Shown here piece by piece: positions 1 to 7,802 of a DNA stretch of 64,000 bases. The number at the start of each line of letters is the position of its first letter. Within the stretch, counting starts at the first letter, position 1. Both the position numbers and the translations under genes were made by a program. The stretch is taken from positions 372,001 through 436,000 of the forward strand of contig NZ_RCZJ01000001.1 of assembly GCF_006438845.1 (NCBI RefSeq), in the 5' to 3' direction. The notes beneath the pieces were generated by a model that searched no databases, was not told the origin of the DNA, and worked only from the letters and a program-made list of their open reading frames with translations. The stretch comes from Variovorax ginsengisoli. Its GTDB lineage: Bacteria; Pseudomonadota; Gammaproteobacteria; Burkholderiales; Burkholderiaceae_C.

Positions 1-271
1 GAGCCAGGGCCGCGACAGAACAGAGCACTGCGATCAAGGCCGCACGAGCGGAGTCTTTGGCCGCTTTCGCTGAGTCAGTCGCTGCCGTGCGCATGACCTT
101 CTCGTGCTCCGCGGCAAGTTCCAGCTCGTACGAGTGCAGCCAAGCCCGCGCCATGTCCTGTTTCTGTCCGTTGAACGTACCGATGCTCAGTGCCCAGCGC
201 AAGTCTTCGGCACCGTTCTCGGTCCCATCTACCCAAGCCTGAACATCTGCCTTCGTATTGAACTCAGCCAT
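1..271 (-). CDS. Hypothetical protein, 3' part outside window
   Basis: Reads leftward from an ATG at 271 and runs off the window edge, leaving about 90 visible residues. A strong Shine-Dalgarno (AGGAGG on the minus strand, 277-282) supports the start. The N-terminal ~65 residues are charged and probably helical. An Ala/Lys-rich stretch then leads into a hydrophobic run at the window edge, which suggests a single membrane segment. It is divergent from the phage head genes, so it is probably a cargo gene or the end of an early-side phage module. I do not recognise a family. Confidence 0.7.
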   Translation of the reverse strand, partial: MAEFNTKADVQAWVDGTENGAEDLRWALSIGTFNGQKQDMARAWLHSYELELAAEHEKVMRTAATDSAKAAKDSARAALIAVLCSVAALA

Positions 272-297
272 CTCCACCTCCTGCGGAAGTATGGCCT

Positions 298-684
298 GTG
301 CTCCGGCGCCTTCCTAGCATGGGTGAGGCGGATAGGGATGCAACCCGAAGAGCCTTAAGCAAGCCTGCCGCCTTCGTTGTGCTGTGCAAGGGGCTTGCCT
401 TGAAGACTTCCGACATCCCGCTCGAACGCGCGTTCGACCGCTTCGCTGACCTCATGGTCCTGTCGCGCGAGGAGTTCGAACGCTTCCTCCCGGATCTGGT
501 CGCATGGTTCGACTTCGGTAAGGGCATGCAGGCTCTCGGCGCCGAAGTGCAGGGGCTGACTTGGCTCGACGATGGGCGCTCGGGTGAACTGAACAGCGTG
601 GAACTCACGATCAAGGAAACAGGCGCGAAGAGGTTGGTGCACATGCCGGGCTTCGAGCCTGGGACGTCCGGAGCTCCAGCGTGA
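298..684 (+). CDS. Small phage protein of unknown function
   Basis: 128 residues if the GTG at 298 is used (GGAAG at 284-288 is suitably placed); an ATG at 319 would give 121 residues. The ATG at 319 coincides with the recurring phage element TTCCTAGCAT (311-320), so the start is unsure. The protein is acidic, with a helical region rich in Arg/Glu and Phe (DRFADLMVLSREEFERFLPD). It overlaps the next gene by GTGA and belongs to a tightly packed set of small genes ahead of the Mu F-like head gene. No family recognised. Confidence 0.65.
   Translation: MLRRLPSMGEADRDATRRALSKPAAFVVLCKGLALKTSDIPLERAFDRFADLMVLSREEFERFLPDLVAWFDFGKGMQALGAEVQGLTWLDDGRSGELNSVELTIKETGAKRLVHMPGFEPGTSGAPA
311..320 (+). 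promoter_or_regulatory. Recurrent phage element, copy 1 (TTCCTAGCAT)
   Basis: First of five copies of CTYCCTAGYAT in the prophage. Here it overlaps the alternative ATG at 319. CTAG is a rare tetranucleotide in most high-GC proteobacteria, so repeated occurrence is notable. Role unknown; it could be a phage-specific promoter -10 or a processing site. Confidence 0.4.
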
Positions 685-1001
685 GTAGCGCCGATATCGC
701 CGCCCACCTGCGCCTCCTCGCCACCGGCTGCGTCGAGTGGCGCGTTCAGCATCCAGTCGAGAAATCCTATTGCATGACTTTCAGCCGGAGCGACTGCAGC
801 AATCCAGAGCGTGAGGCTCGCGAGTGGCTTGTCGACCATAAGCGGCGGTTTCCCAACTCGCGACATGCCGGCTTCGAGGTGGCCGAGGTGCTCGTCTACA
901 ACGAGTTGGAGCGGGCGGCTCTGAACGCGGCCGATGTTCTCGACGCGCACGCGCGATCGATCTTCGACGTCAGCCGCGAAACGGGAGGGCCGGGGAAATG
1001 A
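681..1001 (+). CDS. Small phage protein of unknown function
   Basis: 106 residues from a GTG that overlaps the preceding stop (GTGA, 681-684), so translation is probably coupled. The sequence has a central charged helical part and two Cys in SYCMTFSRSDCSN. It ends in ATGA overlap with the next gene. It is part of the small-gene run before the Mu F-like head protein and no family is recognised. Confidence 0.65.
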   Translation: MSSADIAAHLRLLATGCVEWRVQHPVEKSYCMTFSRSDCSNPEREAREWLVDHKRRFPNSRHAGFEVAEVLVYNELERAALNAADVLDAHARSIFDVSRETGGPGK

Positions 1002-1183
1002 CCGCCGCTCGCAAGGATCGCCGTGCCTTCGAGTCGTGGCGCAGATCCACCGCATCGCTGAGCACCAGCACGCGCGCACGCCGCCGCTACCGTCGGGAGG
1101 CGCGCCAGCACGCTGCGAAGTGCGACGCGGCTGAGCTTGCTGAGCGCGCGGCCGTGTGGCGCCGTAGGGCGCGCAATGGCTGA
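998..1183 (+). CDS. Arg-rich small phage protein
   Basis: 61 residues, overlapping the gene before by ATGA and overlapping the gene after by a few bases. About a third of the residues are Arg or Lys, and the central part has many Arg pairs (TRARRRYRREAR), so nucleic-acid binding is possible. Overlaps on both sides support a real gene in a polycistronic phage unit. Function not known. Confidence 0.6.
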   Translation: MTAARKDRRAFESWRRSTASLSTSTRARRRYRREARQHAAKCDAAELAERAAVWRRRARNG

Positions 1184-2145
1184 CCGAGTCCCGAACCCGA
1201 TCATCCCGGGCAACCCGCGCGAGCGCACGGGCACGGCCGGCCTCATGCGCCGCGCCTTCGCCGAGATCAACCGGCGATACCGCGGCCTCGCGCGCGATGT
1301 GCTGGCCGTGTTTGACCGCATCCCTGTCTATGCAGCGAACGACGACAAAGGCACCGAGGCGCCGACGCTAGTTCGCTACGGCGCCACGCCGCAGGTGCTC
1401 GACCAGACGATGGTGGACCTGCAGGCGGCTCTGGAGCGCTGGATCAACGACGGCCGCGTCAGCGGGCACGTGGCGTGGTGGTCGATCTACCAGGAAGAGG
1501 CAGCCCAGCTCGGCACCGCGCAGTCGGCGGCGAACCTCGGCAACCTGTCGGCGGCCTACGCCGCGGCACGCAGCCTGGAGACGATCGTCTTCAGCGAGCC
1601 CTACCGCCTGCGCGCGTCAATCGCGCGCGTGCGCAGCAACGAATACTGGACTGGCCTGACCGCACAGGCCCGCTCCGACCTGGCCGGCGTGATCGGCCGC
1701 GCCGGTCGACGGCAAGAACCCGAAGGCCGTGCGCACTGAGATCATGGAGCGGCTTGACGTGAGCCGATCGCGCGCCGCGCTCTACGCGCAGACCGAGATC
1801 CCGGGCACCCTGCGCGAAGCACGAATCGCAGAGGGCGAGGACGCCGAGGCCCAGCTCGGGATCCGCACGGCGCTTCTGTGGACCTCGGCGTTCAAGCCCA
1901 CCACGCGCAGCTGGCACGCGTCGCGGTTGGGCCACACCTACTCGCGCGATGAGGTGAAGGCCTTCTATGCGGTCAACGGGAACCGCTTTCGCTGCTACTG
2001 CGCGCAGACCGAGGCGCTGCTCAATGCCGACGGTCAGCCGATCCTCTCGAAGTACCTGCTGTCGGCCATGGCGAACGAGCGCAAGACCTGGCAGTCAACT
2101 ACGCCTAAATCGGTTCCGCTTCCGCGTCGTACGGCAGCGACCTGA
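1176..2145 (+). pseudogene. Mu gpF-like minor head protein, frameshifted
   Basis: Minor head (morphogenesis) protein of the Mu F / SPP1 gp7 type, which normally joins portal and capsid. Two overlapping frames carry it: residues 1-176 from the ATG at 1176, then a second frame from about 1705 to 2145. The join is visible at 1701-1710. After an Ala codon one extra G (or two missing bases) shifts the frame, and the second frame continues with VDGKNPKAVRTEIMER, the helix expected before the family's C-terminal domain (RSRAALYAQTEIPGT, and RCYCAQTEALL with its Cys pair). The last residues run into the 3' end of an antisense gene (2105-2623), so the natural C-terminus is probably altered too. A sequencing error at 1704 would also explain the shift. 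Confidence 0.8.
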
Positions 2146-2623
2146 CGAAACGAGCCAGCCGTGCAGCCTCCGCGGGCGAGAGATCAGATGGAAGCTCGAA
2201 GACGATAGGAGTCAGGCCCTTTCTCAAATGGAATGAGTGTCTAAGGTGACCATCCTCGACGTCTACATCCTCATCAGAGAAGGTGATATCGGCTTCCTCA
2301 GGCTCCAGATCCCAGTCGGACAAATCTGCGACGTCGAAGTCTTCGAGCTTCAAAGCCGCGGCCGCAGCCATTGTCATTTTCACGCTCCATTCAAATCGGG
2401 ACTCGTAGCCGCCGCGCCCAACGACAAACTTTCCCAAGCCCAACGCGTCCATCTGCTTCAACAGCAAGATTACCCACTCTCTCCGCGTCTGCCCGGTGAG
2501 CTTCATTACTTGCGGAACCGTTGTGACGCCTGCATTGCGTTTGCGCTTTGAGAGCCTCGTGAAGAGTGTCAAGGCAACCGAATCTGACTCTACAAGGTCA
2601 ACCAAGCCCTCTTTGTTGATCAC
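2105..2623 (-). CDS. Hypothetical cargo (moron) protein, antisense to head genes
   Basis: 172 residues from a GTG at 2623, with GGAAG (minus strand, about 2630-2634) as ribosome site. It runs against the head genes, and its 3' end overlaps the end of the Mu F-like frame. The N-terminal ~80 residues look like a small winged-helix type fold (TTVPQVMKLTGQTRREWVI). The middle is very acidic (a run of Asp/Glu around residues 95-125), and the C-terminus is a short helical segment. Its inverted orientation and its own start make it a typical prophage cargo gene. Regulatory, antitoxin or anti-defence roles are possible; nothing identifies one. Confidence 0.7.
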   Translation of the reverse strand: MINKEGLVDLVESDSVALTLFTRLSKRKRNAGVTTVPQVMKLTGQTRREWVILLLKQMDALGLGKFVVGRGGYESRFEWSVKMTMAAAAALKLEDFDVADLSDWDLEPEEADITFSDEDVDVEDGHLRHSFHLRKGLTPIVFELPSDLSPAEAARLARFVRSLPYDAEAEPI

Positions 2624-2884
2624 TTTGACTTCCTTTGGTGGTCACTAGAAGGTCATATCATCTTGCTTGGCTGCCAAGAACGCAAGGAGTTTCGCGCCCG
2701 AGTCGGTCGGTGTCCGTAGCATCTTCATCTGCCGGAGCGTCGGACCCCGCATAAACCAGTAGCCGAACTGGGCCGATCAGGGGCAAATGATCGGATGCTT
2801 TACCCCAGTGAACCCGCGGGGAAATCGGCAGGGGAACGGAGGCGCATATTGATCGCCAAGCTGCTTCCAGATGCGGTGATACCC

Positions 2885-2913
2885 AAAGGCCTCGGGCGTG
2901 TGCTCGGGGCCTT
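2885..2913 (+). terminator. Terminator-like hairpin
   Basis: Arms AAAGGCC (2885-2891) and GGCCTTT (2907-2913) with partial extra pairing inside. It resembles the better hairpin at 3293-3320, and both stand about 20 bases upstream of a CTYCCTAGYAT element. Confidence 0.5.
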
Positions 2914-2931
2914 TCCCGTTCTGGCGGCACC

Positions 2932-2941
2932 TTCCTAGTAT
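2932..2941 (+). promoter_or_regulatory. Recurrent phage element, copy 2 (TTCCTAGTAT)
   Basis: Copy with one change (TAGTAT for TAGCAT), followed by TCGA as in copy 3. It is placed 39 bases before the start of the small membrane-type gene at 2980 and just after a hairpin. TAGTAT could act as a -10. Confidence 0.45.
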
Positions 2942-2979
2942 TCGAGATTCCCTCTCCTCAATTACCTCAAGGAATGACC

Positions 2980-3261
2980 ATGATCCGTTCTCGACTCTTC
3001 GGTTTCGCCTCGCTCGCCTTCGCTGCGTGCCTGTCTGTCGGTGCCTGGTCCTACGCCTGCGTCAAGGAGCCGGTGGCGGCCATCGCGCGCACGATCAAGG
3101 CAATCTTCCTCAATGGCTTCAAGCTGGCTGCGCGCAGCTATGGCGAGGGCTTCGCTCGCCCGCAGGTGTTGTTCGTGCAGGCCCGCGCCTTCGTGCTGCG
3201 CCTCGCCAAGCGCGAGCGCCCGCAGGTGTCGGGCTCGTGGCGCATGTGCCCCTCAACCTGA
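2980..3261 (+). CDS. Small exported or membrane phage protein
   Basis: 93 residues from the ATG at 2980. The ATG two codons earlier (2974) abuts the AAGGA ribosome site at 2969-2973, so 2980 fits better. The N-terminus is a signal peptide or membrane anchor (FGFASLAFAACLSVGAWSYA), followed by a basic amphipathic stretch. It stands alone between two hairpin/CTYCCTAGYAT units, so it seems to be its own transcription unit within the head module. No known family. Confidence 0.55.
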   Translation: MIRSRLFGFASLAFAACLSVGAWSYACVKEPVAAIARTIKAIFLNGFKLAARSYGEGFARPQVLFVQARAFVLRLAKRERPQVSGSWRMCPST

Positions 3262-3292
3262 ACCCCTGACGCCGGGCAACCGGCACGTTCCG

Positions 3293-3323
3293 AAGGCCCT
3301 GGGCATTCGCTCAGGGCCTTTTG
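3293..3323 (+). terminator. Intrinsic terminator
   Basis: Perfect 9-bp stem AAGGCCCTG / CAGGGCCTT (3293-3301 with 3312-3320), 10-base loop, then a short T run. It ends the small-gene unit at 2980-3261 and precedes element copy 3. Confidence 0.75.
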
Positions 3324-3340
3324 CATTGGCGCCGGGCCTC

Positions 3341-3350
3341 TCCCTAGCAT
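3341..3350 (+). promoter_or_regulatory. Recurrent phage element, copy 3 (TCCCTAGCAT)
   Basis: Exact core copy, preceded by CT and followed by TCGAC. A TTGCAT at 3321-3326 lies 18 bases upstream of TAGCAT, so a sigma70-like -35/-10 pair is possible. It stands 29 bases before the protease/scaffold start at 3380. Confidence 0.5.
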
Positions 3351-3379
3351 TCGACAGCATTCCCACCGCGAGGCATGCA

Positions 3380-4654
3380 ATGTCGAAGAAGCGCATCAAC
3401 ATCCTGACCACGGTCAACTCGGTGAACGTCAGCCGCAACGGCGACATCATCACGATCCGCGACGTGGTGCACGCTGTCGACGGCATCGTGCTCAACAAGC
3501 GGCTCTACACCGGCAAGGAGCTGGCAAAGAGCGTCGGCAGCCTCGAAGCGAAGCCCGCACCGGCTGGCCATCCGAAAGACCGCAAGGGGCGCCACATCAG
3601 CGCGTCCAACGGTGAAGCCCTTGGCTCGTCGTGGATCGGCGCCTGGTGCGTCAACAGCCGCTACGAGGGCGGCCGTGCGCTTTGCGACATCAACGTCAAT
3701 GCCGCCCAGGCGATCGCGCTGCCGGCCGGCAAGGAGGTTGTCTCCCGCCTCGACGCCGCCATTGCTGGCACGAACACCGATCCGATCGGCGTGAGCTCCG
3801 GCCTGATGCTCGAGGAAGTGGAAGCCAGTGGCGAGAGCCTAGGCAAGGCCTACACCTCGGTCGCCACGAACATGCAGTTCGACCATCTGGCCATCCTGCT
3901 GACCGAGACACCCGCCGGCACGCCCGCCGAGGGCATCGGCATGTTCGTTAATGCGCAGGGCGAGGAGGAAGAGGTCGAGACCGTCAGCGTCAACACCGAC
4001 CCGGTCGACCGGCGCGGCGAAGGCCTGCTCAAGACCCTGCTGCGCAAGCTGCTGGGCAACGGCAGCGAACTGAGCTTCGACCAGATCGACTCTGGACTGC
4101 GCGCGCTGCTGCCCGAGGGCTCGTGGCCGCGCGAGGTCTATGCGCGCGAGTTCGTGTGGGTGGATCGCGACGACCGCCTGTTCAAACAGGGATATGCGAT
4201 TTCTGCAGATGGCTCCCTAGCATTTGTGGGCGAAGCAGTCGAAGTGACCCGCAAGGTCGCCTACGTGCCGATCACCAACCACAAGGACGATCCAGTGAAA
4301 GAACACATCCTCGCCGCGCTGAATGCAGCAGGCATCTCCACGGCGGGCCTGGACGATACCAAGCTGCTGTCGGCCTACAACTCGCTCGTGCAGAAGCCGA
4401 CCGAGGAAAAGCTCGTTGCGGCCAATTCGCGCATCGCCGAGCTGGAAACCGCGAAGACAGCCGTCGAGAACGCTGAGCGCGATGTCATGGCAACGAAGTT
4501 GGCGACCAACAGTTCGCTGACGGCCGAGGACTTCAAGGCGATGGGCCTCGCCCGCCTGAAGGAACTGAACGCCAAGGCCGCGCCGATCGTCATCGGCAAC
4601 GCCGGCGGCAAGCCGGGCGACGAGTTCGCCGGCTACGACCTCAACGCTCAATAA
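3380..4654 (+). CDS. DUF2213-like prohead protease/scaffold protein
   Basis: 424 residues from the ATG at 3380. The N-terminal half matches the DUF2213 type of phage protein (GKELAKSVGSLEAKPAPAGHP, then a domain ending in FDHLAILL), thought to be the maturation protease. The C-terminal ~110 residues are a helical, Ala/Glu-rich coiled-coil-like scaffold part. Position before cement and capsid genes agrees. A copy of the phage element lies inside the gene (4214-4223), just before the scaffold-like part. An in-frame GTG near 4294 begins VKEHILAALNAAG, so a nested scaffold product is possible. The active-site residues are not clear to me. Confidence 0.75.
   Translation: MSKKRINILTTVNSVNVSRNGDIITIRDVVHAVDGIVLNKRLYTGKELAKSVGSLEAKPAPAGHPKDRKGRHISASNGEALGSSWIGAWCVNSRYEGGRALCDINVNAAQAIALPAGKEVVSRLDAAIAGTNTDPIGVSSGLMLEEVEASGESLGKAYTSVATNMQFDHLAILLTETPAGTPAEGIGMFVNAQGEEEEVETVSVNTDPVDRRGEGLLKTLLRKLLGNGSELSFDQIDSGLRALLPEGSWPREVYAREFVWVDRDDRLFKQGYAISADGSLAFVGEAVEVTRKVAYVPITNHKDDPVKEHILAALNAAGISTAGLDDTKLLSAYNSLVQKPTEEKLVAANSRIAELETAKTAVENAERDVMATKLATNSSLTAEDFKAMGLARLKELNAKAAPIVIGNAGGKPGDEFAGYDLNAQ
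4214..4223 (+). promoter_or_regulatory. Recurrent phage element, copy 4, inside a gene
   Basis: Exact TCCCTAGCAT inside the protease/scaffold gene, upstream of its coiled-coil part. It may drive or mark expression of a nested scaffold; the reading frame through it is open, so it could also be chance. Confidence 0.35.
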
Positions 4655-4664
4655 GGAGTTCTCC

Positions 4665-5123
4665 ATGAACCGCATCTTCCGCAGCGGCAGCGGCGTCCCA
4701 CGCCCCCGCACCATCACCGATAAGACCCTGGCCGCCGCGCTCCTGCCCGGCACCGCGGTCGTCATCGGTGCGACGCAGCTGACGCAAGCCGCTGCTGCCA
4801 GCGGTGGCCGCCTCGCCATCCTGGGCGACCGCGACTACTACACCCCGCAGGGCATCAATACGAATCTCGATCCGCTGATGACGCCGTATGCGGCCGGCGA
4901 GTCGGGCGTCGCCTACCTGCCCAAGCCGGACGACGAGTTCGCCATGGCAATGGCCGCGGGCACCTACACCTACGGCCAAGAGCTGAGCGTCGGCGCCGCC
5001 GGTCGCCTCATCGCCGCTGTTGCCAACGGCATCGTATTTGCCTACTTCGACCAGCCCGTCAAGACCGTGATCGCTGGCGAGCTGGCCGACGTGGTCATCG
5101 CCAATTCCTACACCAAGGCTTAA
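4665..5123 (+). CDS. Capsid cement / head decoration protein
   Basis: 152 residues, ribosome site AAGGAG before the ATG. The sequence (TDKTLAAALLPGTAVVIG near the start, then a beta-rich Gly/Ala region) fits DUF2190-like capsid cement proteins, which sit on the outside of the shell. It lies between the protease/scaffold and the major capsid gene, as usual in this head-module type, 9 bases before the capsid start. Assignment rests on order and general sequence style. Confidence 0.65.
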   Translation: MNRIFRSGSGVPRPRTITDKTLAAALLPGTAVVIGATQLTQAAAASGGRLAILGDRDYYTPQGINTNLDPLMTPYAAGESGVAYLPKPDDEFAMAMAAGTYTYGQELSVGAAGRLIAAVANGIVFAYFDQPVKTVIAGELADVVIANSYTKA

Positions 5124-5132
5124 GGGGTCACC

Positions 5133-6134
5133 ATGCTCAAGTTCACTCCCGAACAACAGGCTGCCGTTCTGGCGGCACGCACCGGTTTCAACCAGCGCGC
5201 GCTCGCGCTGGCCGCAAACTCGGCATCGATGACCTTCGAGGGCAACTCGCCCGCGATCCCGCTGGACGCATGGCGTCGGATCGACGGTCGAGCCCAGGCG
5301 CTGGCTCGCAGCCGCCTGACGGTGTTCAACCGCCTCGCCCAGGCCAGCAACATCCCGGTCAGCATCGCCGACCTGGTGAACTACTACCCGCAGGTCAGCG
5401 ACTCGGGCGACGTGCTCGTGTCGATGGACGGCCGCAACACGGCGAAGGCCGACCAAGCGGTGATGAAGTTCGTCGGCACCCCGGTGCCCATCCTGACGTC
5501 GAACGCCCGCATGGGCTGGCGCCAGATGGAAGTGCTGCGCAAGGGCGGCAGCATGCTCGACACCGTCAGCATCGCGAACAACCAGCGCAAGGTTGCCGAG
5601 AAGCTCGAAGACATGGCCGTCAACGGTCTGTCCTCGGTGAACGTCGACGGCAACACGATCTATGGCCTGCGCAACCTGCCGCAGCGCAACACCTTCGTGC
5701 ACGGCTACACCCTGGCAACTGCCACCGGTGCGCAGTGGCTGGACGTGTTCAAGAAGGCCATCGCGGCTGCCATGGGCGACAACCAGTTCGGCCAGATCAC
5801 GCTGTGGGTGAACCAAGCCGATCACACGGCCGCGGACACCACCGACTACGCCGCGAACTACAGCGGCACGATCCTGCAGCGCCTGAACGCGGTCAATCAG
5901 ATCAAGGAGATCCTGCCGTCGGCATCCGTGCCGCCGAACGAGGTCCTCGGCATCGTTGACCTCGACGGCGGCGAGTGGGGCGGCATCCTGTCGGCCATGC
6001 CGCTGACCACGCGGCCAAAGACCCGCATCGAGCCGGAAGACGACTATGTGTTCGGCGTGATCGCCGCGGCTGCTCCGCAGTTCCGCAGCGACTATGCCGG
6101 CCAGTCGGCCTTTGTCCACGGCACCCAGGCTTAA
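5133..6134 (+). CDS. Major capsid protein
   Basis: 333 residues. The order scaffold-cement-this gene and the sequence style (MGWRQMEVLRKGGSMLDTVS, then a region rich in short beta strands, ending in RTRIEPEDDYVFGV-like text) fit the HK97-fold coat proteins of the DUF6260 / encapsulin-like group. It would form the icosahedral head. The gene is intact and has normal codon use for the region, with AAGG-type ribosome site and short spacing to both neighbours. Confidence 0.8.
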   Translation: MLKFTPEQQAAVLAARTGFNQRALALAANSASMTFEGNSPAIPLDAWRRIDGRAQALARSRLTVFNRLAQASNIPVSIADLVNYYPQVSDSGDVLVSMDGRNTAKADQAVMKFVGTPVPILTSNARMGWRQMEVLRKGGSMLDTVSIANNQRKVAEKLEDMAVNGLSSVNVDGNTIYGLRNLPQRNTFVHGYTLATATGAQWLDVFKKAIAAAMGDNQFGQITLWVNQADHTAADTTDYAANYSGTILQRLNAVNQIKEILPSASVPPNEVLGIVDLDGGEWGGILSAMPLTTRPKTRIEPEDDYVFGVIAAAAPQFRSDYAGQSAFVHGTQA

Positions 6135-6146
6135 GGAGCGGCGCAC

Positions 6147-6608
6147 ATGAAAGTCACCATCACGACCCTCAAGGCGCCCTGGCCCCAGGGCGCCAAGGTC
6201 GGCGACGTGGTCAGCTTCCGTGGCGAGCACGCGCCCGCCTGGGCCATCGGCAAGTTCACGCCGGCGGACGAGGATGCCGAGGTCGACCACAAGTACAAGC
6301 CGCCGGTCATCGTCGGCGACGTCGGCGTGGTCGAGCCTGCCGCTCAGCATGCGGGCGAGGCGCAAGCCTTCATCGACGGCCTCCGTAAGGAGCACGAGGC
6401 TGAAGTCGCAGACTTGCGCAAGCAGCTGGGCGACGGCGGCAAGGCCCTCCAGGAGGCGCTCGACGCCAACCAGGGGTTGGTGGACCAGATCACTGCGGCC
6501 AATCAAGACGCCGCGGCACAGCGTGCCCAGGTGGTCGAACTGCAGGCGAAGCTGTCCGATGCCGAGAAGGCGCTTGCCGCCGCCAAGCCAAAGGGCAGCG
6601 GTCGGTGA
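6147..6608 (+). CDS. Phage protein with C-terminal coiled coil
   Basis: 153 residues. The first ~70 residues form a compact domain (KAPWPQGAKVGDVVSFRGEH). Residues ~75-150 are an Ala/Glu/Gln-rich coiled coil with heptad spacing of Leu/Val. It ends in GTGA overlap with the next gene. It sits directly after the coat gene, where head-completion or accessory head proteins are found. No family recognised. Confidence 0.65.
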   Translation: MKVTITTLKAPWPQGAKVGDVVSFRGEHAPAWAIGKFTPADEDAEVDHKYKPPVIVGDVGVVEPAAQHAGEAQAFIDGLRKEHEAEVADLRKQLGDGGKALQEALDANQGLVDQITAANQDAAAQRAQVVELQAKLSDAEKALAAAKPKGSGR

Positions 6609-6973
6609 TCTCCAGCACGCAAGCGTATGAGTACCTCAAGCAGATGCTCGGCGTCGGCGTGCCGGCCTTCATCCTGGATGCGGCGATCGAGACCGTCGCC
6701 CCAGCCGAACAATCAATGATCGACGCGGGCTACTCGCTCGCGCAGCGGATGATGGTGCAGACCTATGCGGTCGTCATCATCGCTGCGGCCGGCGACCCGC
6801 GCCGCGTCACGTCGCAGACTGCGCCCTCTGGTGCGTCGCAGAGCTTCAAATATGCCGAGGGCTCGCTCGCCTGGCTGCGCCGCGCGCTGGCGGCCCTTGA
6901 TCCAGCCGGTACGGTCACGGCATTGATTGGGCCCGACCCCGCCACGAACACCATGTTCATGGTTGTATGCTGA
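6605..6973 (+). CDS. Head-tail connector-type phage protein (DUF7370-like)
   Basis: 122 residues from a GTG overlapping the previous stop. The helical N-terminal half (YEYLKQMLGVGVPAFILDAA) and the C-terminal half ending in NTMFMVV resemble the small proteins placed between coat and tail-completion genes, often labelled DUF7370. A structural role at the head-tail junction is inferred from place. The following AT-richer cargo gene interrupts the module here. Confidence 0.55.
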   Translation: MISSTQAYEYLKQMLGVGVPAFILDAAIETVAPAEQSMIDAGYSLAQRMMVQTYAVVIIAAAGDPRRVTSQTAPSGASQSFKYAEGSLAWLRRALAALDPAGTVTALIGPDPATNTMFMVVC

Positions 6974-7170
6974 CCAGAGCTCCTGAGCACCGCGGTTGCC
7001 GCTTCTGTCGGAGCGCTCGCCTTCGGCACGCCCTGGCGCCAAGGTTTCCGTCATCGAGTCGATTCGGTGCTGACGTGAAGACCCGGGGCACCGTCTCGCT
7101 TCAGAGCCACCAATGTGAAGCACCAGACAAAATATTTTGCGACAATGCATTCCGATTTGGAAAGGCAAAT

Positions 7171-7686
7171 ATGATTGCAAACACACTTCTTTCTGCGGCG
7201 GGAAGCTTTGGGTTGGAGTCAGGCGCGGCGATGATTGCCAAGGGGTGGAGAGAATATCACCGCTGTGATCGTGCGACCAATGATGAAGATAGGCGGGACG
7301 CTGGAATAAACTGTGCGATTACTATATGGCACGTTAACGACTGGATTTGGGCTGCAATCGCTAAATTTGGGAGGCGGGATGCAGAATTGGCCGAGTATCT
7401 TGGTGTGTATGGTGAAAAAATTTCGAAAGACGATCTTGTAAGCTGGGCGGTGAAGACCTGCCCTGAACTCGAAATTTGTCAGGCGATTTGCAACGGCTCA
7501 AAGCACGTAGGATTGCGTGGGCTGAGGAGCACTGAAATGATTGCATCCGATGACCGCGCGGATCGGGAAGTTCAGAATTTGGTGGTGATTGAGGAGAATG
7601 GTAATGAGCGTCCGGCGCTCAGCGTATATCGTGCTGCATTGGATTTTTGGACCAATGAGGCAACCAATTTTCACGCAATGAAATGA
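7171..7686 (+). CDS. AT-rich cargo protein of unknown function
   Basis: 171 residues from the ATG at 7171 (AAAGG at 7161-7165). The longer open frame upstream has a poor N-terminus and is probably not translated. Base use is clearly AT-richer than the flanking structural genes. The protein is mostly helical, with conserved-looking WHVNDWIWAAI and CPELEICQAICNGSKH, a pattern seen in several all-helical bacterial hypotheticals. A HEPN-like fold is conceivable, but no clear Rx4-6H motif is present. It splits the connector genes and has its own leader, both typical of a prophage cargo gene that may be expressed in the lysogen. Confidence 0.65.
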   Translation: MIANTLLSAAGSFGLESGAAMIAKGWREYHRCDRATNDEDRRDAGINCAITIWHVNDWIWAAIAKFGRRDAELAEYLGVYGEKISKDDLVSWAVKTCPELEICQAICNGSKHVGLRGLRSTEMIASDDRADREVQNLVVIEENGNERPALSVYRAALDFWTNEATNFHAMK

Positions 7687-7802
7687 ATTCATAACTGTCC
7701 CGAGTTAAGCGTTGGGACGTTATCCATGATTGCCTCGAAACGTGTCCCGGTGCTCAATTTAGTGGCCACCACTTAGTCTTGGGCGTACCTACCATACGCC
7801 TT

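Larger units (their letters stand above)
2624..2979. other. Gene-free spacer with terminator-like hairpin and phage element
   Basis: About 356 bases between the antisense cargo gene and the next phage gene. I see no convincing coding frame. It holds a hairpin (2885-2913) followed by copy 2 of the CTYCCTAGYAT element (2932-2941) and a ribosome site at 2969-2973. The rest shows nothing I can name. This is the natural place for promoters of both divergent units. Confidence 0.5.

Noticed and set aside
2658..2930. 90-residue minus-strand frame in the spacer
   Set aside because: No ribosome site and overlaps the terminator-like hairpin; base pattern not coding-like.
4641..6506. 621-residue minus-strand frame
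   Set aside because: Antisense to the capsid and cement genes; composition is that of a shadow.
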